A stretch of DNA of 64,000 bases, taken from Eurosta solidaginis. Its lineage: Eukaryota > Arthropoda > Insecta > Diptera > Tephritidae. The notes under the pieces were generated by a model. The model was not told the origin of the DNA, did no database searches, and was given only the letters and a program-made list of their open reading frames with translations. The DNA is taken from contig NC_090319.1 of NCBI RefSeq assembly GCF_040869045.1, forward strand, positions 265,624,897 through 265,688,896, written 5' to 3'. The position numbers and the translations under genes are program-made. Of this stretch, positions 1 through 11,339 are shown piece by piece (the stretch's first letter is position 1; each line of letters opens with the position of its first letter).

Positions 1-440
1 CTGGCCATGGTGAGCCCATAAACTCAGCCGTACGTCTTGGGATTGCGTCACACTCCAGGAGGATGTGGTCCGCCGTCTCCGCTGATCGATCACAAAATAG
101 GCATGTGTTGTTCGATTTTATACCCACCTTTTGCATGTGACTGTTCAGTCTACAGTGTCCTGTAAGAATAGCCGTTAGGATTCTTAGGTTATCTTTCGAG
201 ACGCCTATTAATGCCCTATATCGAGTTGTAACCTCTAACAGTAACTTAGATTGTCTAAGGCCTGGAATATTGCGCCAGTGTTCTTCTCTCTTTTCCCTTT
301 CTCCTACTAATAGATGCCCACTAATTTCCTGCGAGCCTACTGGCAGGAACGGCTCGGGACCAATAGGTCATGTCGTTGCTGCCTCTCTGGGCAACTACAA
401 TAAGCCTGATCTCTTTGGCTTTTTTCCTTATAAATGTTCT
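1..440 (-). pseudogene. 3' fragment of a LINE ORF2 (RNase H end and C-terminal zinc-knuckle region), cut by the window edge
   Basis: On the minus strand, positions about 350 to 1 read as the end of a Jockey-superfamily ORF2. A stretch containing GHCRLNSHMQKVG is followed by a CLFC...HILLEC cysteine/histidine cluster, the same C-x2-C...H-x4-C arrangement as at the C-terminus of the LOA-like element at 13865. Upstream (350-440) the frame shows in-frame stops and frameshifts inside what resembles the end of an RNase H domain. It is therefore a decayed copy. The true 3' end lies outside the window. Confidence 0.7.
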
Positions 441-669
441 AATTTGGTTTATCCCCTGGGCTTTGTTTGGCCTCTGACAAAATGTTTCGGCTCGGCTTTA
501 AAGAATCGATGTTCGGTCGTTCTCTATGTAGTATTTACGAAACAATATGATTAATATATATATTGATACAGTGGACTTTAGGGGCCATACATATTACGTA
601 ATACTCATTTAGCTGCTTTTCGGCCCCCCTCCCCCCTGCGTGACAAATAGTGATGATTAGTCGCTTGCA

Positions 670-1335
670 TCCGTGAATGAGCGTGACACTGACCTTAGTT
701 TCGAAACTGTTCCGAAAACAATTCCAAGGTTATCCCGAATTAGTTTCGAAGTTATTATCGAAGTAGTCCAAAAATTATGCCGAAACGGGTTCCGAAATGA
801 TCTTGAATATAATTCTGTAATGGTTTTGAAAGTATTGCGGATTCCGTAATTATCTCTAAATCTCGAAGTGTTCCAAAATTAGTCTCGAACGACAACAATC
901 ACGGAATAATCTTACATTTAATTCGATATACTAGTCCCAAAATGATCCCGAACACAATACTAAAATGGTTCCGAAACGGTCCCGTTATTATGCCGAAAGC
1001 AATACCAAACTAGCCCCAGAGTAATCCTTATAGTTTTCTCGAACTTATCCCTATATGATCCCGAAATAGCCCAAATGATCACAGTAAAATGTCCAAAACT
1101 GATCCGTTGATAGTCCTGAAATAGAGAAATGAGCCCTAAATAACCCGAAAATGATTCCGAGAATAATCACTAATTTAGCTCCAAATGGTCACAAAGCTCG
1201 TTTCGAAATTATTCCGAAACCGTCCCGCCCATATGATCCGGAAATGTTCTCGAAAATATTATCTGAAAAGTCCCGAATCCGTCCAAAAAAGCCCAGAAGC
1301 AAACCGGAGATAGTCCCGAAATGAGCTACCACAAA
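670..1335. repeat. Degenerate short-period repeat built on 'tcccgaaatgat'-like words
   Basis: The stretch is saturated with variants of tcccgaaa, ttccgaaa and ccaaaatgatc, at intervals of about 10 to 20 bases. There is no open frame. Copies are too diverged to fix one period. Similar words in the opposite orientation (tttcgggatga, gggacattt) occur at 12890-13190 and 13440-13720. Confidence 0.6.
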
Positions 1336-2033
1336 TAAATGTAAATAAATCGAGTAGAAAATCAACTCGTAAAAAAGATGCTTTATTTAGATATACACCA
1401 CCGTATGCCACAGACCTATAATAGATTGCTGGCCCAGATGCACATATTAATTAAAACAACCAAATATCTTTTGCGTGTAAACCAATTACATACATACTAC
1501 ATATTCATATATGCACACTTGCAATCTGAAAATAGGAAGATAATTTCATTTATCAAGTTCAAGTTCGAGGCGACAACAACATGCACCAGTCGCCAACGGC
1601 CTTTGTAGGCGCACATCTTGGTCGATGCGTTTCTACAAAGCTTGCTACAAAACAAGAAGGAAGGTTAAGTTCGGGTGTAACCGAACATTACATACTCAGT
1701 TGAGAGCTATGGAGACAAAATAAGGGAAAATCACCATGTAGGAAAATGAACGTAGGGTAACCCTGGAATGTGTTTGTATGACATGGGTATCAAATTCAAG
1801 GTATTAATGAGGGTTTTAAAAGGGAGTGGACCCTAGTCGTATATGTGAAGGCGTTTTCGAGATATCGACCAAAATGTGGACCAGCGTGACCCAGAACATC
1901 ATCCGTCGGGTACCGTTAATTTATTTATATATGTAATACCACGAACAGTATTCCTGCCATGATTCCAAGGGCTTTTGGTTTCGCCCTATAGAACTTTTTA
2001 ATTTTCTTCTATTTAATATGGTAGGTGTCACAC

Positions 2034-4679
2034 TAGGGTGGCCACCAGAAATCAATTTTAGATTTTCCGCTGGGGCACCCCCATAAAATATGCCAATAGA
2101 TTAGACAAGTAAGGAAGGCTAAGTTTCGGGTGTAACCGAACATTACATACTCAGTTGAGAGATATGGAGACAAAATAAGGGAAAATCACCATGTCGGAAA
2201 ATGAACCTAGGGTAACCCTGGAATGTGTTTGTATTACATGTGTATCAAATGGGAGGTATTAAAGAGTATTTTAAGAGGGAGTGGGCCATAGTTCTATAGG
2301 TGGCCGCCATTTAGGGATACCGCCATAAAGGTGGACCAGGGCTGACTCTAGAATTTGTTTGTACGATATGGGTATCAAATGAAAGGTGTTAATGAGTATT
2401 TTAAAAGGGAGTGGACCTTAGTTCTATGGGTGGACGCCTTTTCGAGATATCGCCATTAAGGTTGACCAGGGGTGACTCTAGAATTTGTATGTACGATATG
2501 GGTATCAAATGAAAGGTGTTAATGACCATTTTAAAAGGGAGTGGGCCTTAGTTCTATAGGTGGACGCCTTTTGGAGATATCGCCATAAAGGTGGACCAGG
2601 GGTGACTCTAGAATTTGTTTGTGCGATATGGGTATCAAATGAAAGGTGTTAATGAGTATTTTAAAAGGGAGTGGGCCTTAGTTCTATGGGTGGGCGCCTT
2701 TTCGAGATATCGCCATAAATGTGGGCCAGGGGTGACTCTATAATGTGTTTGAGGGTTTTAAAAGGGAGTGGTGGTAGTTGTAAATGTGAAGGCGTTTTCG
2801 AGATATCGACCAAAATGTGGACCAGGGTGACCCAGAACATCATCTGTCGGGTACCGCTAATTTATTTATATATGTAATACCACGAACAGTATTCCTGCCA
2901 AGATTCCAAGGGCTTTTGATTTCGCCCTGCAGAACTTTTTCATTTTCTTCTACTTAATATGGTAGGTGTCACACCCATTTTACAAAGTTTTTTTCTAAAG
3001 CTATATTTTGCGTCAATAAACTAACCAATTACCATGTTTCATCCCTTTTTTCATATTTGGTATATGATTATGGCATTTTTTCATTTTTCGTAATTTTCGA
3101 TATCGAAAAAGTGGGCGTGGTCATAGTCGGATTTCGGCCATTTTTTACACCAATACAAAGTGCGTTCAGATAAGTACGTGAACTGAGTTTAGTAAAGATA
3201 TATCGATTTTTGCTCAAGTTATCGTGTTAACGGCCGAACGGAAGGACAGACGGTCGACTGTGTATAAAAACTGGGTGTGGCTTCAGCCGATTTCGCCCTT
3301 TTTCACAAAAAACAGTCATCGTCCTAGAATCTAAGCCTCTACCAAATTTCACAAGGATTGGTAAATTTTTGTTCGACTTATGGAATTAAAAGTATCCAAG
3401 ACAAATTTAATGAAAAAGGGCGGAGCCACGCCCATTTTGAAATTTTCTTTTATTTTTGTATTTTGTTGCACCATATCATTACTGGAGTTGAATGTTGACA
3501 TAATTTACTTATATACTGTAAAGATATTAACTTTTGTTTTAAAATTTGAATTAAAAAAATTTTTTTTTTTTAAAGTGGGCGTGGTCGTTCTCCGATTTCG
3601 CTAATTTTAATTAGGCATACATATAGTAATAGGAGTAATGCTCCTGCCAAATTCATCATGATATCTTCAACGACTGCCAAATTACAACTTGCAAAACTAA
3701 ATTACCTTCTTTTAAAAGTGGGCGGTGCCGCGCTCATTGTCCACAATTTTACTAATTTTCTATTCTGCGTCATAAGTTCAACTCACCTACCAAGTTTCAT
3801 CGCTTTATCCGTCTTTGGTAATGAATTATCGCACTTTTTCGATTTTTCGAAATTTTCGATATCGAAAAAGCGGGCGTGGTTATAGTCCGATTTCGTTCAT
3901 TTTAAATAGCGATCTGAGATGAGTGCCCAGCAACCTACATACCAAATTTCATCAAGATACCTCAAAATTTACTCAAGTTATCGTGTGGACGGACGGACGA
4001 ACATGGCTCAATCAAATTTTTTTTCGATACTGATGATTTTGACATATGGAAGTCTATATCTATCTCGATTCCTTTATACCTGTACAACCAACCGTTATCC
4101 AGTCAAAGTTAATATACTTTGTGAGCTGTGCTCAACTGAGTATAAAAATGATACATACAAAGTTTCAGGCCAATCCGATAATGTTAACACGTGCCTCATT
4201 GAGGTCAAAGTTAGGAAAAACAGCGATTTTTCAGAAAAATTTTTAGTGTGTCGTCAGTATAAGTGACACCATTTATGCCAGGAACTTGACTTGTACACCA
4301 TTCGATAGGTAATTTTATTTGTATCGACTTTGATCTTAATAATATTTTTAGCAGTATTTAGCATTTATCAGATCAGGTCATAGTGGATATCCCTAATTTT
4401 TAATTTCCATGCAAACGTCTATGGACATTACAATATTCAATGGTATACGAGTCAAGTTCCTGGCATAAATGGTTTCACTTTTACTGACGAAGCACTAACA
4501 TTTTTTCTGAAAAATCGCTGTTTTTCCTAACTTTGACCCCAATGAGGCACCTTTTAACATTATCGGATTGGCCTGAAACTTTGCAATAATCATTTTCTGA
4601 TCTATTAGCATATTTTAGGAGGGTGCCCCGAAAGATAGAACAAAAATTTAAATTCACCATATACCTTGTAACCACCCTA
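2034..4679. mobile_element. Long-inverted-repeat MITE (hAT-like) inserted in copy A
   Basis: The ends are TAGGGTGG and CCACCCTA. The host sequence GTGTCACAC is present on both sides (2025-2033 and 4680-4688), matching the uninterrupted sequence in other family members. The arms are long: text around 4157-4290 (aaagtttcaggccaatccg...) is repeated inverted at 4450-4590. The left arm is itself split by a second family copy at 2104-4147. An 8-9 bp duplication fits hAT; no transposase is visible. Confidence 0.7.
2104..4147 (+). mobile_element. INE-1/Helentron-like repeat, copy B (about 2 kb, near complete)
   Basis: The copy runs from caagtaaggaaggctaagtt to ctcaactgagtataaaa. It has four or five copies of a ~118-bp unit (about 2230-2750) containing gtggaccaggggtgactcta and gatatgggtatcaaatgaaagg. 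This is followed by the 'gtgggcgtgg / cgatatcgaaa' region and a run of cggacggacg near 3985. It sits inside the left arm of the MITE at 2034-4679: the arm sequence aaaatatgccaatagatta before it continues with catacaaagtttcagg after it. Confidence 0.75.
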
Positions 4680-5537
4680 GTGTCACACTCATTTTACAAA
4701 GTGTTTTCCAAAGTTATGTATACTTTTCGTCAAACAACCAATCCAATTTTTTTTTTTCATTTTTCGAAATTTTCGATATCGAAAAAGTGGGCGTGGTCAT
4801 AGTCGGATATCGTCCATTTTTAATGCCAAGATAAAGTGAGTTCAGATAAGTACGTGAACTAAGTTTAGTAAAGATATATCGATTTTTGTTCAAGTTATCG
4901 TGTTAACGGCCGAGCGGAAGGACAGCCGGTCGACTGTGTATAAAGACTGGGCATGGCTTCAACCAATTTCGCCCATTTTCACAGAAAACAGTTATCATCA
5001 TAGAAGCAATGCTCTTACCAAATTTCACATGGATTGGTAAATTTTTGTTCGACTTATGGCATTAAAAGTATTCTTGACAAATTAAATGAAAAAGGCCAGA
5101 GCCACGCCCATTTTGAAATTTTCTTTTATTTTTGTATATTGTTGCTTATATACTGTAAAGATATTCAATTTTTTGTTAAAATTTGACTTAAAAATTTTTT
5201 TTTTTTAAGTGGGCGTGTTCGCCATCCGATTTTGCTAAGTTTTATTTGGCACACATATAGTTATAGGAGTAACGTTCCTGCCAAATTTCATCACGATATC
5301 TTCAACGACTGCCAAATTACAGCTTGCAAAACTTTTAAATTACCTTCTTTTAAAAGTGGGCGGTGCAACGCCCATTGTCCAAAATTTTAAAAATTTTATT
5401 TTCTGCGTCATAAGGTCAACCCACCTACCAAGTTTCATCACTTTATCCGTCTTTGGTAGTGAATTATCGCACTTTCGGTTTTTCGAAATTTTCGATATCG
5501 AAATCTATATCTATCTTGATTAGTTTATGCCGTAATA

Positions 5538-6113
5538 CTGTTTTCACACAGACGGCTTATTGAATAATAAAGGCAGTTTTGTACATTAAGACGCTTATTG
5601 AGCTCAATCTTCCCTACAAAATTCGAATCTATAATTATTTCATTAGTAGCTAATCGAATGCCTAATGAAGTCAATCAAAAGCACAATGCAACTATGTTGG
5701 GAGCGTTCAGTTTCTTAGTTTTTGGTGTGTTCAGTGCTTAAAAATGTCATTTGTCAAAGTAAATGTCATTGTCTGCATGGCGGAACGATACAAGGTGGCC
5801 GCATCGAACAGCTGGTTATAACCTTTTTTATTTGATTTGATACATCAACTTCCGGCGCAGTACGATTTTGACATTTGTCCGTCGAATTTACAAAAACAAA
5901 GTACATGGAATTCTTATTTATGTATGTAGGTATGTCACCATGCTGCCACCTTGTATCGTTCCGCCATGATTGTCTGTCATATAGCATTATCATTTTATTC
6001 GCTTGACATTTCATCCTTCATACTAATCGAGCAGTTACTTCTGTGTGAAAGCAAAAAATTTACGATTTCATTAGAAGGTGAAATGAGATCATTAAGTTTC
6101 TGTGTGAAAACAG
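5538..6113. mobile_element. MITE with CTGTTTTCACACAGA inverted termini
   Basis: The 15-base terminal inverted repeats CTGTTTTCACACAGA and TCTGTGTGAAAACAG are perfect. The element interrupts copy A between cgattagtttatgccgtaata and ttattacggggtaccgtt; uninterrupted copies read straight across. The flanks are palindromic (TAATA/TATTA), so the duplication length is ambiguous. No transposase is visible. It carries a smaller element at 5776-5968. Confidence 0.75.
5776..5968. mobile_element. 193-bp MITE with perfect inverted ends and 8-bp target duplication
   Basis: The ends CATGGCGGAACGATACAAGG (left) and its exact complement (right) are followed on both sides by ATTGTCTG (5768-5775 and 5969-5976). 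It lies inside the MITE at 5538-6113 and is therefore younger than it. An 8-bp duplication is typical of hAT or P superfamilies. It is non-coding. Confidence 0.85.
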
Positions 6114-6246
6114 TATTATTACGGGGTACCGTTATGCGAACAAAATTAATATACTCTGTGAGCTCTGCTCAGCTGAGTATAAAAAAAAACTACAATATAC
6201 ATGTACATACATATGTATGAGTTTGAACTCATCATAAACAAGCAAA

Positions 6247-7340
6247 GAAATCTAAGTTCGCTTGTAACCGAACATAGTATACTCAGCTGTGCGCCCATTT
6301 AAAAAAAAAAGCTACTTTTTTCGGATTTATTGCACTTAGGAAGTAAAATACAATTTAATTGGAGATACTTCTCACGAATATAAAAGTGATCCATACACCG
6401 AATTCATTTATGAAAGAATAAACGGGGCTTGAACCTTGATTAATAATATTTGTTAAATTGCATTACTCAAAAGTGGGCGGTGAGTATTTTCAACATTTGA
6501 AGCTTTTAATGAAGAACTGAACCCTTATTTCCTTATTGCTAATATATATTCTACTAAAAAATGATTTTCCTCAATTTTAAAAAGCGAAATCACCCCAATT
6601 ACCCAAATCGTGTTAAGAAACATATCGTCGGCTTAAAGTGCAGACCTGCTAAGCACCATTTTTCCAAAAAGTGACTTTGTTGCAGTTTGATGGAGCAGGA
6701 GGTAATGCATAAAGGGCTAATCAAACTTCCTAAACCTTGACGCCATAGTCGTAACCATACCCATATCCATAACCATCTCCAATGTGATCGATTAATGGTG
6801 CCTTAACCTAAGAATCGTAAAAATTTCATAAAAATGAAGAAAACGCAAAAAATTACAAACATATTCCACAAAAAATAAGTCTCTTAATCATAACGTATGC
6901 AAAACAATGAATAAAATATACAACAAGTTATTAAATTCACCAACTCATATATTTTTCGGTTATGAATATGGCGAGAAACCAAAAACCAATTGGTTGGCTA
7001 TGGTATGGCTACGGCGATAGCGTTATGGTATGGCATCATTAATCGATTACATTGATTTCCATAAGGTAGGTTCGATCAGCAGTTTTATCTTGTTATGGTT
7101 ATGTGGTTATAAGTCACCATTAATTGGCCCTTAAACCTGGCATAACAGTAACATCAAATATTGGTTACACAAAAAGTAAAGTAACTTTATGATGAGATCA
7201 CTTCATTTGCTTTCAACGAAAAATTCAAGTAGATAGTTTTTCGCCTTGCTCTCTAAGTCGACGATATATGCACATACATATGTATCATGATTTATTTACA
7301 CCGTTACTCTGTGTGCTAGGCACAGCTGAGTATAAAAATA
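6247..7340 (+). mobile_element. INE-1/Helentron-like repeat, copy F (diverged), carrying a MITE
   Basis: The left end ctaagttcgcttgtaaccgaac and right end cacagctgagtataaaaat match the family, but the interior is diverged. About 6711-7131 is a separate MITE: it contains ccaaaaaccaattggttggc and atcgattaatggtgcc words shared with the insertion at 29197-29634, and its ends (aagggctaatc / gattggccctt-like) are inverted. There is no coding sequence. Confidence 0.55.
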
Positions 7341-7489
7341 TCTACAATTCAAAACAGATACATACTTTCCTGTTGATGAGAAATACATATGGTCTACGCA
7401 TGTATGTGTATATCTTTTTATTTGTATCCTCGTCTCGTGCAACATGAAATAATGTGCTTTATGACGCAGCTGTTGCGTCGGTTTCGTAT

Positions 7490-7975
7490 CGGCTAAAACG
7501 GATACCGACAAGTAATTGTTTTATTATCGATAGCGAATTACTATCGTCATGTTATCAATTTGATATCGTCCAGTCATCGGCTTCTTAGTTATTTTTTATC
7601 GGCTTTTTATCGACGCTTTACAGAAGTGTCATCGATTTTATATTGAAGTTTTATCGGTATATGTTTCATAGCCGATAAAACGTCGATAAGAAATCGATGG
7701 CTCGCCGATAACACATTGGCAGCACTCCTATAAACGACAACAAATTGATAGTATTTTGATACAAACCTATAACTTTACAACATAGCGTATCGATAACTTG
7801 TTGATAACATCGATAACTTTTCGATAATAGATGGATATCTATTTTATAACGTACCGATAACTTCGATAAAAAATCGATGATTTTCGATAGGATATCTTTA
7901 ACTTTTTGTAAAAAATTCGATAACTTCAAAAAAAGTGACGGCAAATTTTGTACACTTCGATAACAAATTCATAAT
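7490..7975. repeat. CGATAA/TTATCG-rich palindromic cluster
   Basis: At least a dozen TTATCG or CGATAA hexamers, many as ATCGATAA, fall in under 500 bases. The left part is mostly in the TTATCG orientation and the right part mostly CGATAA, with the switch near 7670-7700. It therefore reads as a loose inverted repeat. There are no convincing codons. It may be a MITE with degenerate subterminal repeats; the core word also resembles the insect DRE element TATCGATA. Confidence 0.55.
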
Positions 7976-8097
7976 ACACCTTGTCACACAATTAAAAATA
8001 CACAAACCTTTCCTGACCTTTCCTTGCCCTTCGTTAATTTGCTGTCTGATTTAGGTGCGCGACATGATTTTACTTCTCACCTAACTGCATCAAAAAG

Positions 8098-9219
8098 CCA
8101 CTCATCTCAGATCGCTATTTAAAATGAACGAAATCGGACTATAACCACGCCCACTTTTTCGATATCGAAAATTTCGAAAAACCGAAAGTGCGATAATTGA
8201 TTACCAAAGCGGCTAAAGCGATGCAACTTGGTAGGTGGGTTGACCTTATGACGCAAAATAGAAAATTAGTAAAATTTCGACAATGGGCGTGGCACCGCCC
8301 ACTTTTAAAAGAAGGTAATTTAAAAGTTTTGCAAGCTGTAATGTGGCAGTCGTTGAAGATATCATGATGAAATTTGGCAGGAACGTTACTCCTATTACTA
8401 TATGTGTGCTAAATAAAAATTAGCAAAATCGGATGACGAACACACCCACTTTTTAAAAAGAAAAATTTTAAGTCAAATTTTAACAAAAAATTTAATATCT
8501 TTACAGTATATATGTAAATTATGTTAACATTCAACTCCAGTAATGATATGGGGCAACAAAATACAAAAATAAAAGAAAATTTCAAAATGGGCGTGGCTCC
8601 GCCCTTTTTCATTTAATTTGTCTAGAATACTTTTAATGCCATAAGTCGAACAAAAATTTAATTTTAAAATTTTACTATGACCACGCCCACTTTTTCGATA
8701 TCGAAAATTACGAAAAATGAAAAAAATTCCAGAATTCTTCTATACCAAATATGAAAAAAAGGATGGAACGTGGTAATTGGATTGTAATTGAATTCGTTTA
8801 TTGACGCAAAATATAACTTTAGAAAAAGCTTTGTAAAATGGGCATGACACCTACAATATTAAGTAGAAGAAAATGAAGAAGTTCTGCAGGGTGAAATCAA
8901 AAGCCCATGAAATTTTGGCAGGAATACTGTTCGTGGAATAACATATACAAATAAATTAGCGGTACCCGACAGGTGATGTTCTGGGTCACCCTGGTCCACC
9001 TTTATGGCGATATCTCGAAAAGGCGTCCACCTATAGAACCACTCCCTTTTAAAATACTCATTAACACCTTTCATTTGATACCCATGTCATACAAACACAT
9101 TCCAGAGTTACCCTAGGTTCATTTCCCTACATAGTTATTTTCCCTTATTTTGTCTCAAAAGCTCTCAGCTGAGTGTGTAATGTTCGGTTACACCCGAACT
9201 TAGCCTTCCTTACTTGTTT
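8098..9219 (-). mobile_element. INE-1/Helentron-like repeat, copy C (truncated)
   Basis: This is the reverse orientation of the family at 2104-4147. It starts inside the family at catctcagatcgctatttaa and ends with ggttacacccgaacttagcc and ttccttacttgttt at 9219. It is missing the 'gagtataaaa' end and has internal deletions around 8650. It contains no genes. Confidence 0.75.
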
Positions 9220-9369
9220 TGATTGAGGTGCTTGGCGAAGCCTCGTGCGACCGCATTTATCTAATAAGCAACATATTTATAGTCATGAATGCATCTGGCG
9301 AGATTTGGGCACATACCACTACATTCGAGCGTAAAATTGTATACTATAAAAATATAGACACATGCATAT

Positions 9370-10381
9370 GGGGTATTCCATCCCATTTCGACCAATTTTG
9401 AACCCGACCCCTTTAGAATTGGCTGAAAGTTTTTCTTCTTTTTCTAGCTTACGAAAGACGTTTTTCAGAAGTTTTTCAAATTTTTTTTTCGAATTTTTAA
9501 AAAAACACCGTTTTTGTTTTCAAAATGCTATAACTTTTTCAAAAATTGACCGTTTGGTATCTTTTTTTTTTTAAATTTGTTTTTAAATGTACTTTTCGGA
9601 AAAAATTCAAAAAAATTTTTAAAGTTTTTTTTTTTTGTAATTTTTCAGTTTTTCGAGATTTTTCGAATTCGCCCTTTTTTTCTCATAAAAAACTTTAATC
9701 AATTCTGCAATCATCCCCACTAATCCCGAAGTGGGCCAAGAATTTTTTTTTTTTTTTTTATTTAATTGAAAAAAAAACTTTAAAATTTTTTTTGTATTTT
9801 TTCCGAAAAGTACATTTAAAAACATATTAAAAAAAAATGATCCCAAACGTTCAATTTTTGAAAAAGTTATATACGGTTTTTTTCAAAATATTTAAAACTT
9901 ATTTTGAGTTGGAAAACGGTGTTTTTTTCAAAATGCTATAACATTTTCAAAAATTTACCGTTTGGGATCATTTTTTTTAAATATGTTTTTAAATGTACTT
10001 TTCGGAAAAAATACAAAAACAATTTTAATTTTTTTTTTTTCAATTAAATAAAAAAAAAAAAAATTCTCGGCCCTCTCCGGGATTAGTGGGGATGATTGCA
10101 GAATTGATTGAAGTTTTTTATGAGAAAAAAAAAAAAAAGGGCGAAATTCGAAAAATCTCGAAAAACTGAAAAATTACAAAAAAAAAACTTTAAAAACTTT
10201 TTGAATTTTTTCCGAAATGTACATTTAAAAACAAATTAAAAAAAAAAAAGATCCCAAACGGATGAAAAAATTTGAAAAACTTCTGAAAAACGTCTTTCGT
10301 AAGCTAGAAAAAGAAGAAAAACTTTCAGCCAATTCTAAAGGGGTCGGGTTCAAAATTGGTCGAAATGGAATGGAATATCCC
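9370..10381. mobile_element. 1-kb foldback/inverted-repeat element, A/T-rich
   Basis: The left end GGGGTATTCCATCCCATTTC and right end, read on the opposite strand, GGGATATTCCATTCCATTTC match. The match continues through tcgaccaattttgaacccg and acccctttagaattggctg, so the element is inverted over most of its length. The axis is near 9880-9930. Poly-A and poly-T runs fill the arms. Flanks are ATAT on both sides, a possible 4-bp duplication. There is no transposase. Confidence 0.8.
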
Positions 10382-10559
10382 ATATATATTTTTTAAAGAG
10401 GGCATTTTAGTTGTCACACGTTTAGTTTGAATATTTTACATATACATATGTATGCGGTCTTGCATTTTTGGCAATGACCACGAGTTTCTCACCGGAAAAG
10501 AAATGATTTTAATTTTGTTCCGTACTTCTGTTGCCATGTTCTGCATTAATTCGAGACTG

Positions 10560-11290
10560 AGGGCAGTACTTATGGCCGAGCCGCAATGAAGTTTTTCATA
10601 ATATGCGTTAACGCAATCTTTTGCACGCCAGTAACATCACCACAGTCACGCAATATGTTGCGTTTGCAAATATTAAGGAACTTCGGATTTAGTAATTGGA
10701 GTATATTTTGCCCATTCATATACAAAATTTCACGAATTACTATTATAAACACTCTCACTGTAACAGAGAAATATTTGCTGACATATTCTGTGTCCTATTC
10801 AGTTGTTAAATTACAGTTTGAAAAAAAAAGTTAGCAAAGGTCCAACGAGTCTGTAAAGAAAATGAAACAATACCTTTAAGTCGTATAAATTTTTTTGTTT
10901 TTATTTTTACAAGACAGTTTGAAAAAAAAGTTGTCTTGTAAAAATAAAAACAAAAAAATTTAAACGACCAAAAGGTGTTGTTTCATTTTCTTTACAGTGT
11001 CGAAAGTCGTTTAGCACTCAAAAATAGTTTAATTTCATTGAATTAAATATTTAATTAGTTCAAGGAGTGGTAAAAATAATTGCATTTGCAAAGTGTGAAA
11101 GCACCCTTAGCCAAAGCAATTGCGCATACTTCTTTTTATGCTTTGCTTGAAACAAAAGTTGGAAGTTGGCTACTTTTTCATGCCAGATGGCGCCAGTGTC
11201 GATCGATCTGCCGCTCTCCATAAAAATACGTGCAATTTACTCATCATGCATAAGATTTAGTTAAAGGCATCTGTATGAAAAACACATTTC
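10560..11290 (-). other. Block duplicated at 50690-51610, origin unknown
   Basis: Two parts match the second locus. Around 10610-10770 the matched words include acatcaccacagtca, ggaacttcggatttag and ttgcccattcatatac. Around 11060-11250 they include gcaaagtgtgaaagcaccc, gttggctactttttcatg and ccagatggcgccagt. On the minus strand a short frame containing KRNILRDCGDVTG corresponds to KRYILVDCGDVAG in the other copy, but neither frame is long or intact. It could be a gene fragment or an unrecognised transposon. An unrelated palindrome (10851-10997) interrupts this copy. Confidence 0.5.
10851..10997. mobile_element. 147-bp near-perfect palindromic MITE
   Basis: CTGTAAAGAAAATGAAACAA at the left is mirrored by ttgtttcattttctttacag at the right. 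The arms meet at a short spacer (cagtttgaaaaaaaagttg) and carry poly-A/poly-T. It lies inside the duplicated block at 10560-11290 and is absent from the sister copy at 50690-51610, which marks it as an insertion. Confidence 0.7.
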
Positions 11291-11339
11291 TGTAGTACAA
11301 TTTTTACACAAAATACTCTTAATTAAGTGATAGCTTTAT

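Larger units (their letters stand above)
1651..6182 (+). mobile_element. INE-1/Helentron-like repeat, copy A, interrupted by two other elements
   Basis: Copy A begins with the family's left end (aaggaaggttaagttcgggtg, containing a GTTCGG...CCGAAC hairpin) and ends with ctcagctgagtataaaaa near 6182. It is present as 1651-2033, 4680-5537 and 6114-6182. The gaps are two insertions, 2034-4679 and 5538-6113. Internal marks shared with other copies are a ~118-bp tandem motif (gtggaccaggggtgactcta), repeated 'cgatatcgaaaaagtgggcgtgg' words (wording shortened here) and a purine/pyrimidine spacer. There is no coding capacity. The Helentron-associated class is an inference from the hairpin end and the internal tandem block. 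Confidence 0.7.

Noticed and set aside
1378..1608. 76-codon frame
   Set aside because: No family features; it lies in ordinary A/T-rich spacer.
7666..7944. 92-codon minus-strand frame
   Set aside because: It consists of repeated CGATAA-type words, not codon-like sequence.
9619..9846. Lysine/phenylalanine-rich minus-strand frame
   Set aside because: It comes from poly-A/poly-T runs of the foldback element.
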